Below are positions 27,529-35,868 of a DNA stretch of 64,000 nucleotides, piece after piece (within the stretch, counting starts at the first letter, position 1; every line of letters starts with the position of its first letter). A program made the position numbers and the translations under genes. The stretch is from Serratia oryzae (GTDB taxonomy: Bacteria; Pseudomonadota; Gammaproteobacteria; Enterobacterales; Enterobacteriaceae). The stretch is taken from NCBI RefSeq assembly GCF_001976145.1, contig NZ_MOXD01000006.1, positions 62,001-126,000 of the forward strand, read 5' to 3'. The notes beneath the pieces were generated by a model that saw nothing but the letters and a program-made list of their open reading frames with translations, did no database searches and was not told where the DNA came from.

Positions 27529-29550
27529 TTATTCGGCTTTATTATCGGTTGTAGATTCAGCATCAACCTCAGATTCAGGTTGTACCTCTTCTGGTTCGAC
27601 GATCTCTGGTTCTGGCTGAGCTGGCATGCTTAAGCGCAGATCGATCCAACGCCCTTCGGGAATATCCATCGGCTCCCCGGCTACCACCATTGCGCTCTCT
27701 GGATCGAACCGGCGCTTGTGGGTGTACACCCTGATGGTGCCATCCTCATCTACTTCCGTGCTGGCAAACACCAGACGATTACCGTTGGTATCCTGCGGAA
27801 TTTCAATCTGCCAGCCTTCGGTTGCCAGCCCCAAGGAGCCCGTAATCTGGTATATCCCTGTTGCTAGCCGTTGAGCGGAGACTCCTGCGGCTTCACCATT
27901 GACGGCACCAACTCCGGCAAGCGTAAAGCCAGACAGGTAATCGGCAGCCATTTTTTCTGGAGCATTGGATAGACGAATAATTGGGGAAGCTTTCTTGACA
28001 AAACCGTTGGCATCTACTGTGGTGTTTGTACTATGCCAGATTTTTGACCACGCAGGAGACCACGTTCCCGACGGTGTCCTAACTCTGATAGATAGATCAG
28101 GTGTTGCCGTGCCACGTATAAAAGCCATTTGCCAACGTGAACCAGAGTCAGCCCCTTCAATGCCAAAAAATCCTTGAACTGTTGGCGCCCCTGGCGTGTT
28201 AACAGGCCAAGTGAAAAACTGGTTTGATGCAGCGGCGTTAGCATCAGTAGATATAACAGATGATGTAACGCCTACACCATAATCACCAATTTTTATATAA
28301 CGAGTGTCGTTTTTACTTTGTGATTCATATAGTTGCCAAACATCCCACGCATCAGTCGGAGCATTAAAAACTCTCTGATAATAATAATCAGCAACATGCC
28401 AGGGATAGTAAATCTGAGTTACGCCTTTTCGGCCATTTGATGATGCAACGTGATTGAGTACGCGTAATGTTCCTGCCGCCGCAATCGGATAATTTTTCTC
28501 AGATGTAGCATTCGATGTTGCAGCCTGATAATAATCTCCTTCATCCTTAATAATATCTAAATCAAGCGTACTTAGTGATGTAGATTTAGTGGCTACCGGG
28601 GTAGAGCCTATATACAGATTGTTTAATACCTTTGCGGTACCCGCTCTTGCATCCACAGAAAATACTGGTTGCCCATGATTCACATTAGATGCAAGGTTTG
28701 TTGTCGCTGTAGAAACAACTGAGAAACCATTACTCGTTGCTATGCTCGCATTATTTGGATGAGCAAGATCTGCCCTATCACCACCACGAAATATAAACGG
28801 AAGTGTACCAATATCAGGTACAGCACTTGTAGTGGTGTAGGCGTTATTTAATACGAGGCCATTATACAGCGAGACAAATCCATCTGCCCGGAATGATGCC
28901 GTATTTACAGTCCCATTCCAGCGGATATTCATTGCTCCCGTATCCGTCTGCGCATAGATAGCCCCCTTTTCCACGTCATTAATGTCGCGGAATCTCAGCA
29001 ACAGATTCGGCGTTGTGCTGGTAGCACGCATTTGCTGATCGCCGTTAGATGTGATGTTTTTCTTGAATTCAACCGCACTTGCTACCGTCTGCGTCATCGT
29101 CGTCGATTTATTCAGCGTATCATTAATCGCCGCCGTCAACGCCGCCTGCGATTTTACCGTCACGGTCGAACCATCAGGCGCGGTCAGTTTGACATCCCCG
29201 GTGCCGCTGAGGATCTGCTGCCAACCATCCAGTTGGCTCTGCCACTGGCTCACCAACACCGACAGTTGCCGCGAGAAATCCGCCACGCTGCCCACTAGGG
29301 CTGTGACAATCGCATACTGCTGCCCCGTGGCGGCACTGCCGGTATATGGCGTTGCCAAGGTGATTTGCGTATCTGAGACCACGCGCTGAATCTCATACAT
29401 CACCACCGTACCCGCACCGGGCACCAGCAGCATTTGGCCAGGAGCCACACCGTAAACCGGGTTGTTCCATTGTGTCCCTGTTCCGGTAACGGTGGCTGAA
29501 TTTTGCACAAGCGCTATCGTGCCTGTACGATACCAAGCTGTAGAAGCCAT
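27529..29550 (-). CDS. Tail fibre protein A (proximal copy of a duplicated gene)
   Basis: A 673-residue tail fibre with the same attachment domain as fibre B (first 203 residues, with about three substitutions such as R9T, T19A and V36A). An unrelated longer middle (residues 205-500) follows, with MNIRWNGTVNTASFRADG, FIFRGGDRADLAHPNN and SRWQMAFIRGTATPDLSIRV. The C-terminal portion from TTVDANGFVKKASPI resembles fibre B in plan: GIYQITGSLGLATEG, IPEGRWIDLRL. It ends in a Glu/Pro-rich acidic tail. It lies 18 bp after the coiled-coil fibre gene. A 135-bp spacer with no evident element separates it from fibre B. Confidence 0.88.
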   Translation of the reverse strand: MASTAWYRTGTIALVQNSATVTGTGTQWNNPVYGVAPGQMLLVPGAGTVVMYEIQRVVSDTQITLATPYTGSAATGQQYAIVTALVGSVADFSRQLSVLVSQWQSQLDGWQQILSGTGDVKLTAPDGSTVTVKSQAALTAAINDTLNKSTTMTQTVASAVEFKKNITSNGDQQMRATSTTPNLLLRFRDINDVEKGAIYAQTDTGAMNIRWNGTVNTASFRADGFVSLYNGLVLNNAYTTTSAVPDIGTLPFIFRGGDRADLAHPNNASIATSNGFSVVSTATTNLASNVNHGQPVFSVDARAGTAKVLNNLYIGSTPVATKSTSLSTLDLDIIKDEGDYYQAATSNATSEKNYPIAAAGTLRVLNHVASSNGRKGVTQIYYPWHVADYYYQRVFNAPTDAWDVWQLYESQSKNDTRYIKIGDYGVGVTSSVISTDANAAASNQFFTWPVNTPGAPTVQGFFGIEGADSGSRWQMAFIRGTATPDLSIRVRTPSGTWSPAWSKIWHSTNTTVDANGFVKKASPIIRLSNAPEKMAADYLSGFTLAGVGAVNGEAAGVSAQRLATGIYQITGSLGLATEGWQIEIPQDTNGNRLVFASTEVDEDGTIRVYTHKRRFDPESAMVVAGEPMDIPEGRWIDLRLSMPAQPEPEIVEPEEVQPESEVDAESTTDNKAE
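28964..29550 (-). repeat. Direct repeat copy 2 (fibre A 5' end)
   Basis: The partner of the 26807-27393 repeat. The homology starts near the start codon of fibre A and runs 587 bp. Recombination between the copies would delete the fibre A-specific part and leave one intact fibre gene with the fibre B C-terminus. Confidence 0.93.
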
Positions 29551-29568
29551 AGTGAATTTCCTTTTATT

Positions 29569-30918
29569 TTAATTGCTAGATTCAAATGCCGTTAACCGAG
29601 CATTGATGGTAGAGAGAGAAGAGGCTAATTGACGTAATGTGCTCAATACATTGGCATTGGCAATGCGTGCTTCAATGGCCGTGGTGGCAGCACGTTCCAC
29701 GCGATCGTCGATATTAGTGGTTAACGCGGCTTGCGCCGTATTAGCACTGGCCAATGCTTGAGATATCACCGTAATACTGTTGCTAAGTGCTACATCTGCC
29801 GCATTCACATCCCCCCTCAAGGCTGATATCGATTGTGTTAATACGGCATCCGCAACAGCACGGTTTTTCGCTTCACCATCAATAGCGTTTGCTAACACCC
29901 CATTTTGGTTATCAAGCAATTCTAACTGGCCATCAAACGTACTATTTAGGGTTCGTTGCTGATTCTGAGTGGCATTTAACTTGCTATTGGTCACTACCAC
30001 GGCAGCAGAAACCGCATCAACCTGTTGTGTCAGTTGATCGAGCTGTGACAACACGACCTTTTTATCGCCATCTGTCGTAGCAGTTAACTGGCTGATATTG
30101 AGATGTAAAACCTCATCAGCAGCAAGCCGCGAACTGCTTTCCGTTGCCAAGAACGCCAAGGCATCGTCAACACGCTGCGATAACGCGCTATCAGCTCCCA
30201 CACGCATAGCGGTTTCTGCAGCAAGTTGCGCAGACAGTTCACCGTTAATCCCGCGCTGTTGGCACTGAACAGCACTCAGCTTTGCTGCAGTCACCACTGC
30301 CGCAGCAGAAACGGCATCCACCTGCTGTGATACCTGCGTAATCATCGCCGCATTGTTGGCCACCGTGTCAGTCGCACGCTGAGCGGAATCTCGCGCACTG
30401 ATTTCTGATTTCAACGCCGCAGTAGCCGATACCCCAGCAGCGCTGGCGCTCTTAGCTGCATCATCACGACTCTTACCAGCAGATAATTCAGAATTTGCAG
30501 CTAGACTGGCACTGTGTGTCGCGTCCTGAGCAGATTGCGCGGCGGCCAGCTCAGAGATTTTCGAGTTATCTTCTGACTTTTGTGCCTGCTGTGCGGCAGC
30601 CCGTATCTCTGCCAACACAATCGGCCCAGTCAGTTCCGGGGCACTCTCCACCAGATAATCATTGAGGGTCGCCGGCGGGCTGCTATCAAGCAGCGTGAAC
30701 ATTCCTAATACCGCCCGCTGCCCGTTTTTATACACTACCGTGACCGCATATTCGCCGGGGTAGAGTTCGAGTTTATATTCTCCCCCGGGCCCGGTAGTGA
30801 CACTGGCGGCAATCTGTAAAAACGTCTGGCGGGTGTTATGGCGGGAAGTAATAACCAGATTGGCACTGGAGATCGGAATCCCCTCAGGACTACGGTAGAT
30901 ACCTGATAGTGTGATCAT
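29569..30918 (-). CDS. Tail fibre N-terminal domain protein with long coiled coil
   Basis: A 449-residue protein. Residues 1-100 form the prophage tail-fibre N-terminal domain (SGIYRSPEGIPISSANLVI, GPGGEYKLELYPGEYAVTVVYKNG). Nearly all the rest is Ala/Gln/Ser-rich heptad sequence predicted to be a trimeric coiled coil. It includes two related segments containing QQVDAVSAA[A/V]VVT at about residues 204 and 298. It ends at LTAFESSN without a globular receptor-binding domain. It could be a rigid shaft that carries another fibre, or a fibre that has lost its tip. Fibre A begins 18 bp downstream. Confidence 0.8.
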   Translation of the reverse strand: MITLSGIYRSPEGIPISSANLVITSRHNTRQTFLQIAASVTTGPGGEYKLELYPGEYAVTVVYKNGQRAVLGMFTLLDSSPPATLNDYLVESAPELTGPIVLAEIRAAAQQAQKSEDNSKISELAAAQSAQDATHSASLAANSELSAGKSRDDAAKSASAAGVSATAALKSEISARDSAQRATDTVANNAAMITQVSQQVDAVSAAAVVTAAKLSAVQCQQRGINGELSAQLAAETAMRVGADSALSQRVDDALAFLATESSSRLAADEVLHLNISQLTATTDGDKKVVLSQLDQLTQQVDAVSAAVVVTNSKLNATQNQQRTLNSTFDGQLELLDNQNGVLANAIDGEAKNRAVADAVLTQSISALRGDVNAADVALSNSITVISQALASANTAQAALTTNIDDRVERAATTAIEARIANANVLSTLRQLASSLSTINARLTAFESSN

Positions 30919-30927
30919 ATTCCCCCC

Positions 30928-31338
30928 TTAGGCTGGGATATCGGGCCAGGTAATATTGGGTGTAGACGTATCCACCGCACGTAGTTGCTGAATATAAAGC
31001 ACCCAAACCGTGAGAGATTCTTTATCCTGTTCGCTGATAACACCCAGTTGTAATTCTGTCTGCCATACACTGATGGTATTTTGTGCCTGTGATAACAGGT
31101 AAGATCTTTTATTTTCTGCCGACTCTGGTGTTTCCAGTGATTGAGGAATCTCAATCCAAGTAGGCAGCCCCTGATAATCTGCACCGCGTATTTTCCCTGC
31201 GGGTGGCGTCTGGATATATTGATGGTAAATTTCTTCGCTAACATCAACTAAATCATCAGGCAGCGAACCCGCCGAGAGATAATCGCCAAGCATTGACACA
31301 GGATAAAAAGCCCCTGTTTTTTGACTAAATTTATACAT
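30928..31338 (-). CDS. Tail-fibre assembly chaperone (second copy)
   Basis: A 136-residue protein beginning MYKFSQKTGAFYPVSM, similar to phage tail-fibre assembly proteins of the PF02413 type. The C-terminal portion WQTELQLGVISEQDKESLTVWVLYIQQLRAVD with ITWPDIPA is the hallmark. It overlaps the stop region of the repeat-bearing fibre upstream, whose folding or attachment it presumably assists. A longer in-frame start inside the fibre gene is unlikely. The other assembly gene at 32409 shares the [I/L]xWPxxPA ending but little else. Confidence 0.8.
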   Translation of the reverse strand: MYKFSQKTGAFYPVSMLGDYLSAGSLPDDLVDVSEEIYHQYIQTPPAGKIRGADYQGLPTWIEIPQSLETPESAENKRSYLLSQAQNTISVWQTELQLGVISEQDKESLTVWVLYIQQLRAVDTSTPNITWPDIPA

Positions 31339-31340
31339 AA

Positions 31341-32393
31341 TTAATACCCCACAGCCATCCAATAAGCCTCACGTTCCCTTGCACCATGATACCAAGCGAA
31401 ACTTGTATTGCTTGCCATTAAATTGCTCGTTTGTGTATTCCAGGTCGTTTCATAACCCTGAGCAAAATTACGTAGGGTAAATGATACGGACAATATTCTA
31501 TTTGGCATGGCGATATGTAACCCCACCCAATCAGTACTACCATTAGAGTTATTAGTACCTGAGGCAAAACCACCTTGAAAAATCATCCCGCTGCTGAGAT
31601 CTTTATACCACCATGCATCTCCACTGACCGCTCGCTGAGTGGGGGGATTGTTTGGGCTATAAACCCGCTGCCCCTGCTCATAGAGCCCAGCACCAGTATC
31701 AATATTCCCTAATACTCTGCCGCCATGTATGCTTAAATAACGACTATCAGGAGGGTTGTTGGGGCTATAAACTCTCTGACCTTGCTCATAGAGTCCTGCA
31801 CTAGTATCAATACTTCCTAATACTCTGCCACCGTTGATACTTATATAACGACTATCAGGAGGGTTATTTGGGCTATAGACCCTCTGCCCTTGCTCCAGAA
31901 CCTCTGTGCCAGTCGCAGTGTTTAAATTACCATTTCTATCAATTTCAAAATACTTTCCTGTGACATTAGAAGTCACTCTAACATATCCATCTGTTGGTGT
32001 TGAAACCGTACCCTGCACTTTACCGTTGGCATCTTTGATGGTGTATTTTGTTGCAGTGGTATTTGATTTAACCTCTAACCCCCCCGTCAGTATTCCGCCA
32101 GTCAATGGAAGATAACCTTTGTTAATAAATTGAGTGAGGGCATTCACTAAATTTATTTGTAAAGTCTTCGCATCACCATTATCCAGTACATCTTGCTCAC
32201 TATTATCAGCAATAAACTGTGCTACTGCATTAGTAATGACGCTGGATTGCCGCAAAGCGGTATTAATCTCTTTGGATTTTGCCACTCCGGTATTAAACCC
32301 CGAACTTCTAGCACTTAGCGCCAACCATTCGTCTGAGCTTAATACATTCGCACCATTATTTACCCCAAAGGGTAGAAACTCATTCTTAGCCAT
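31341..32393 (-). CDS. Tail fibre with three 36-residue repeats
   Basis: A 350-residue fibre starting MAKNEFLPFGVNNGANVL, preceded by AGGATGTTACCT. The first 85 residues match the N-terminus of the short fibre at 32999-33676, so both should sit on the same baseplate position. The middle holds a repeat of 36 residues with core EQGQRVYSPNNPPDSRY and GGRVLGxIDTxAGLY, two full copies and one partial. The tip (AWWYKDLSSGMIFQGGF to EAYWMAVGY) looks like a beta-rich receptor-binding domain of the phage tail-collar type. Its own assembly gene follows with an overlap. Confidence 0.87.
   Translation of the reverse strand: MAKNEFLPFGVNNGANVLSSDEWLALSARSSGFNTGVAKSKEINTALRQSSVITNAVAQFIADNSEQDVLDNGDAKTLQINLVNALTQFINKGYLPLTGGILTGGLEVKSNTTATKYTIKDANGKVQGTVSTPTDGYVRVTSNVTGKYFEIDRNGNLNTATGTEVLEQGQRVYSPNNPPDSRYISINGGRVLGSIDTSAGLYEQGQRVYSPNNPPDSRYLSIHGGRVLGNIDTGAGLYEQGQRVYSPNNPPTQRAVSGDAWWYKDLSSGMIFQGGFASGTNNSNGSTDWVGLHIAMPNRILSVSFTLRNFAQGYETTWNTQTSNLMASNTSFAWYHGAREREAYWMAVGY
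31654..31900 (-). repeat. 108-bp tandem repeats inside a tail fibre gene
   Basis: Two full units and a partial third have exact 108-bp spacing (a GGGCTAT marker recurs at 31654, 31762 and 31870). They encode 36-residue shaft repeats, and the reading frame is kept. Such repeats can change copy number and thus fibre length. Confidence 0.9.
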
Positions 32394-32408
32394 AGGTAAC
32401 ATCCTTTT

Positions 32409-32999
32409 TTACGCAGGTAATTCAGGCCAATTAATATCGGGCGCTGCATCCAGGTCTATACGACTTAATTGAACGCGATAGCGTCGCCAATGGCTGAGTA
32501 ATTCAGCCTCCGCCTCGGTTGCCATACCTAAATCTACGGCATCAGTCAGGGGAGTAATTACCGCATTAGCTGCCGCGTTCAACTCTGCACGTTGATGGGT
32601 TGCAGTAACAATGTCGGCAGCGTGCTGTGCTGCTTGATCGGTACCCCATTCTTTGCCATCCCATTGATCAAATGGAGTAGTGGGTGCCAAAGCAGTGGTA
32701 TTAAGTGGCAACGCTCCCAGCTCGTTAATCGTTACAGGTTGACCATTTTCGGTGTTATACAACTTTTTACCGCGATGATCTTCAATAACTTCCCACATAT
32801 CATCGATGCGGCGAGCGATATATCCTGACTTCGTTTTTGGTGGTGCATCAGTACAGGCATTAGCGGGTAATCCTACACCTTCAGATAAAAACTCCTCACT
32901 ATAATTCAGATACTCTCCTGTTGTACCATCGTAATTAAATACAGTGACTAATCCTGATGTAACGGCAGTATAATTATTATCTAAAATAGCCTGATTCAT
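32409..32999 (-). CDS. Tail-fibre assembly chaperone (first copy)
   Basis: A 196-residue tail-fibre assembly protein. The N-terminal half includes MWEVIEDHRGKKLYNTENGQPVTINELG and FDQWDGKEW. The C-terminal half, HQRAELNAAANAVITPLTDAVDLGMATEAEAELLSHWRRYRVQLSRID, is the classic assembly-protein signature, ending INWPELPA. Its ATG overlaps the stop of the short collar fibre at 32999, the partner it probably folds. The second pair (fibre 31341, chaperone 30928) repeats this gene order. Confidence 0.88.
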   Translation of the reverse strand: MNQAILDNNYTAVTSGLVTVFNYDGTTGEYLNYSEEFLSEGVGLPANACTDAPPKTKSGYIARRIDDMWEVIEDHRGKKLYNTENGQPVTINELGALPLNTTALAPTTPFDQWDGKEWGTDQAAQHAADIVTATHQRAELNAAANAVITPLTDAVDLGMATEAEAELLSHWRRYRVQLSRIDLDAAPDINWPELPA

Positions 33000-33676
33000 T
33001 ATGCGGCTCTCACAATATAGTTAAACGCGATATTACGCGGTGCAGTTTCATTACCGCCCTCCTCTGTAATATATACTCCGCTCTCACCGTAATAGGCGAA
33101 ATATGTCTGTGAGGAAGAAGCCCTGTACATCTCATGCACTGCTGGTACCTTGTTACCCGTTCCGTTGCCAAACAACAGCGCGTGATTGTGTTTACGCATC
33201 TTGTCTGTTTGGGGGCTAATGAGAGTTCGCCCCGTATCCACCCCTCTACCATCATCCCACCCGCGAATAAACTCGCCGCGTAAATCGGGTAATACGCCGC
33301 TGGGATATGCTAATGCCAAGTTGGGATAGAGCGTTTTACTGAATGTTGCGCCATTACATTTTAACCAGCCTGTGGGCGGGGTCGCTGTCGGCCAAGGGAG
33401 CGGGACGCCCGTTGGGGTTAGCAGGTTTTTTAACGCTGCAAGTAACGTCGAAGTATCGCCATTATCCAGCACATCCTTGCCACTACTATCGGCAATACAC
33501 TGCGCCACCACGCTGCTGATAACGCTGGATTGCCTCCAGACGGTATTCAATTCTTTCGACTTTGCCGCACCTGAGGCAAAACCCTTGCCGCGCGCAGGCA
33601 GTGCCGACCAATCTGCCGGGGTGAGGACGTTAGCCCCAGCCCCAATGCCGAAGGGTAAAAACTCATTTTTAGCCAT
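32999..33676 (-). CDS. Short tail fibre with phage tail-collar domain
   Basis: A 225-residue fibre. The N-terminal 85 residues (MAKNEFLPFGIGAGANVLTP) are shared with the fibre at 31341. The C-terminal part has the tail-collar motif PLPWPTATPPTGWLKCNGATFSKTLYPNLALAYPSGVLPDLRGEFIRGWDDGRG and ends RNIAFNYIVRAA. This domain is usual in side-fibre tips. It overlaps the DUF2612 gene by 8 bp upstream and the assembly gene downstream. Confidence 0.9.
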   Translation of the reverse strand: MAKNEFLPFGIGAGANVLTPADWSALPARGKGFASGAAKSKELNTVWRQSSVISSVVAQCIADSSGKDVLDNGDTSTLLAALKNLLTPTGVPLPWPTATPPTGWLKCNGATFSKTLYPNLALAYPSGVLPDLRGEFIRGWDDGRGVDTGRTLISPQTDKMRKHNHALLFGNGTGNKVPAVHEMYRASSSQTYFAYYGESGVYITEEGGNETAPRNIAFNYIVRAA

Positions 33677-34337
33677 TAGTGATTTCCTTTAGGTCCAGGC
33701 CCCACATGCCTTTGTCAAAGCCGGACAGGTATTTGTTGTCAGCATCAAAACCGAATAACGGCCCCGGTTCCGATACCATGGTGTAATCTGCAATACGCAC
33801 GCCGCCGGGTTTCACATCCAGATAGCCAAAGGCAATGATCGATTGCACCACGGCAGGTAATGGCGAACCGGTCAAATAGACGCTCATGGTCATATCAAGA
33901 TTATCGACGGCAAAGATCTGAGTTTGGTCATCGGGGAAAACCCCCTGGTAGATGTTACTGAGGGTCGCCATCGTCCCGTCCCAGTTGTTCGCCAGGATTT
34001 TGGCACGCAGGATAGTGCGGTAAGCCTCATCATCCAGCGCGGTAAATCCCATATCATCGAACACGCCTTGCCAGCTCCCCTGGTTGTAACCTAACCCTTC
34101 TGTATCAAAGGAAAAATAGATGCCGTTAATGGTGCTTCTCACCACGCGGCCGATACCGATCCACAACCCCAGTGCGTCGAGCTGGCTGCTTACCGCACGA
34201 TCGAGATCGAACTTATTGATAAAATCGTCCAGGGTTGACTGCAAAGCCGCAAACGGCGCACTGCTCAGGCCGATGGTGTCGAGATATTTCGGTTTACCGG
34301 CATGGTAGGCCGTGATAAGCGCTTGATAACGATTCAT
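33669..34337 (-). CDS. Baseplate protein, DUF2612 family (gpI-like position)
   Basis: A 222-residue protein of the DUF2612 family of contractile-tail baseplates. It starts MNRYQALITAYHAGKPKYLD. It has LDRAVSSQLDALGLWIGIGR and a C-terminal GFDADNKYLSGFDKGMWGLD, where the fibre is thought to attach. It directly follows baseplate J and precedes the fibres, the position of P2 gpI. It overlaps both neighbours by a few bases, so the baseplate genes are translationally linked. Confidence 0.87.
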   Translation of the reverse strand: MNRYQALITAYHAGKPKYLDTIGLSSAPFAALQSTLDDFINKFDLDRAVSSQLDALGLWIGIGRVVRSTINGIYFSFDTEGLGYNQGSWQGVFDDMGFTALDDEAYRTILRAKILANNWDGTMATLSNIYQGVFPDDQTQIFAVDNLDMTMSVYLTGSPLPAVVQSIIAFGYLDVKPGGVRIADYTMVSEPGPLFGFDADNKYLSGFDKGMWGLDLKEITNG

Positions 34338-35515
34338 ATTGTCACCACCGTGACGTTCGCGGCCGAACAGGTGACTGCCTGATTAAAAGTGACGTTGATA
34401 TTAGCCGCCGCCAATGCACTGGAAGATTTACCGATTTGCAGATCGCTCAAGTCATACACACGCCCTTCGCCATTAAGGTTGGCAGGGACAAACAGGCGGT
34501 GCAGCAATACCGGATCGCCGATCGCCACGCCGTTAATGTAATCCGCAATAGCAGATTTCATCTGCTCAGCAATGTTAGTGGTATACCCCACCAACGGCTT
34601 CAAGGTGACGCGCACATAGATCGGCACGCTGGTTTTGCGAAAGAAAGAAACCGAACGCGTAATGCCGTACTGATCGGTCACCGGAACAACGGTGGTGCCA
34701 TAGGTGCCGGTGCCTGGCGTTTTTTTGGTGGCAATCGTCTTGGCTATCTGCCGGTCATCGCCGCCGTCCACCACAATCGCAATCGAGTGGCTGGGGATAC
34801 CGTTGCTGTCGGTGGTACTGGTATCATTTTCATAGCCCCGGTAGCGCTCCACATTAGGCAAAGTGGCGATGGCACCGATAATCCCCTCCAGCACAGTGCG
34901 CGATGGCAGCGAAACAGAACGCGCTTGGCGAATGCGCAATTCTGCATCCGACTCTACAGGTTGCCCCGGCGACGCCGCTTGTGGGTTAGTGACCGCTTGC
35001 CAGCCACGGGTTGGAGAACCAATGACGCTAAGATCGCCCGGCAATGCAATCACCGCACCGATAGCCTGGCAGGTCGCGGTCACGGTTACCTGCCCTGACG
35101 CACCAATCACTACGCTACTGGGCAGGCTCCAACTGATGCCGGTGGTGTCGCGCACCACACCGTTGGTGATTTGCGTGCCGACTTGCCCGGTGATCACCAC
35201 GTCAGCCGTGGATTGGCTGGCAGCATTTTTAGTAATGCCATTGATTTTGACATTATTTTCCAAGGCGCGGCCCTGGGCCGTTGCTGGGCTGAAAGAGTTG
35301 AATACCGCAATCGCCATATTATTGGCGTCATGAATTGCCAGCGCTATCACGGCGATCCACTGCCCATCTTTGCTGTCTGGTTCCAGGTAGGCATCTTCGC
35401 CATAAATCTGGCGGAAAAAAGCCGTCAGCGAGCTAAGGATGGTCTGATAATCGGGCGCACTGATCCCGTGGGCATCGACGCTAGCCGATAACCCTAGTGT
35501 ATCGAGATTGAGCAT
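34334..35515 (-). CDS. Baseplate J-like wedge protein
   Basis: A 393-residue wedge protein of the baseplate J family (PF04865; T4 gp6/P2 gpJ homologues). The N-terminal region has ISAPDYQTILSSLTAFFRQIYGEDAYLEPDSKDGQW, and the family core has QPVESDAELRIRQARSVSLPSRTVLEGIIGAIATLPNVERY. The C-terminus includes VALHR-like VLLHRLFVPANLNGEGRVYDLSDLQIG. It shares end bases with genes on both sides. Confidence 0.92.
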   Translation of the reverse strand: MLNLDTLGLSASVDAHGISAPDYQTILSSLTAFFRQIYGEDAYLEPDSKDGQWIAVIALAIHDANNMAIAVFNSFSPATAQGRALENNVKINGITKNAASQSTADVVITGQVGTQITNGVVRDTTGISWSLPSSVVIGASGQVTVTATCQAIGAVIALPGDLSVIGSPTRGWQAVTNPQAASPGQPVESDAELRIRQARSVSLPSRTVLEGIIGAIATLPNVERYRGYENDTSTTDSNGIPSHSIAIVVDGGDDRQIAKTIATKKTPGTGTYGTTVVPVTDQYGITRSVSFFRKTSVPIYVRVTLKPLVGYTTNIAEQMKSAIADYINGVAIGDPVLLHRLFVPANLNGEGRVYDLSDLQIGKSSSALAAANINVTFNQAVTCSAANVTVVTI

Positions 35516-35868
35516 TATGCCTCGCTATTAATGGTAGTTGTGCCGTACAAGGTGTTGATTGAGGATGTAAAGGTCACACGGCGGGTCTGAGGGTTAGATT
35601 GCACCTGAAAATCGGTGATTTCATTCACTCCCCGGGTGCCAAGAATACGTTCGCGAACGGCCATCTGATAAACCAGCGACCTGTGTTTTCCCAGAATATT
35701 GGCTTTATAGGGCGTACCTGCGGCCGTATCCAAAAACCACTCCCCTTGCCACAGCTCAAAACGGGTTTTCACTGCCTGAGCCACCGCCTCTGGGGTATTA
35801 ACCATAAAGGTGTTATCTCCCGCGCCAAAAATGTAATCGCCAGAGCTATCTTCTCTGCGGTAACGCAT
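35515..35868 (-). CDS. Baseplate wedge protein (gp25/gpW-like position)
   Basis: A 117-residue protein placed where contractile tails carry the gp25/gpW wedge component. It begins MRYRREDSSGDYIFGAGDN. It has AVAQAVKTRFELWQGEWFLDTAAGTPY and IDF-like turns, with KHRSLVYQMAVRERILGTRGVNEITDFQVQ. The fold is probably the gp25-type lysozyme-like wedge, related to DUF2634 proteins. It shares its boundaries with spike and J genes, which supports a baseplate role. Confidence 0.8.
   Translation of the reverse strand: MRYRREDSSGDYIFGAGDNTFMVNTPEAVAQAVKTRFELWQGEWFLDTAAGTPYKANILGKHRSLVYQMAVRERILGTRGVNEITDFQVQSNPQTRRVTFTSSINTLYGTTTINSEA

Noticed and set aside
25615-29550. Invertase-driven fibre switching
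   Set aside because: The repeats are direct, not inverted, and no invertase gene or crossover-type site is nearby. Only deletion or gene conversion is expected.
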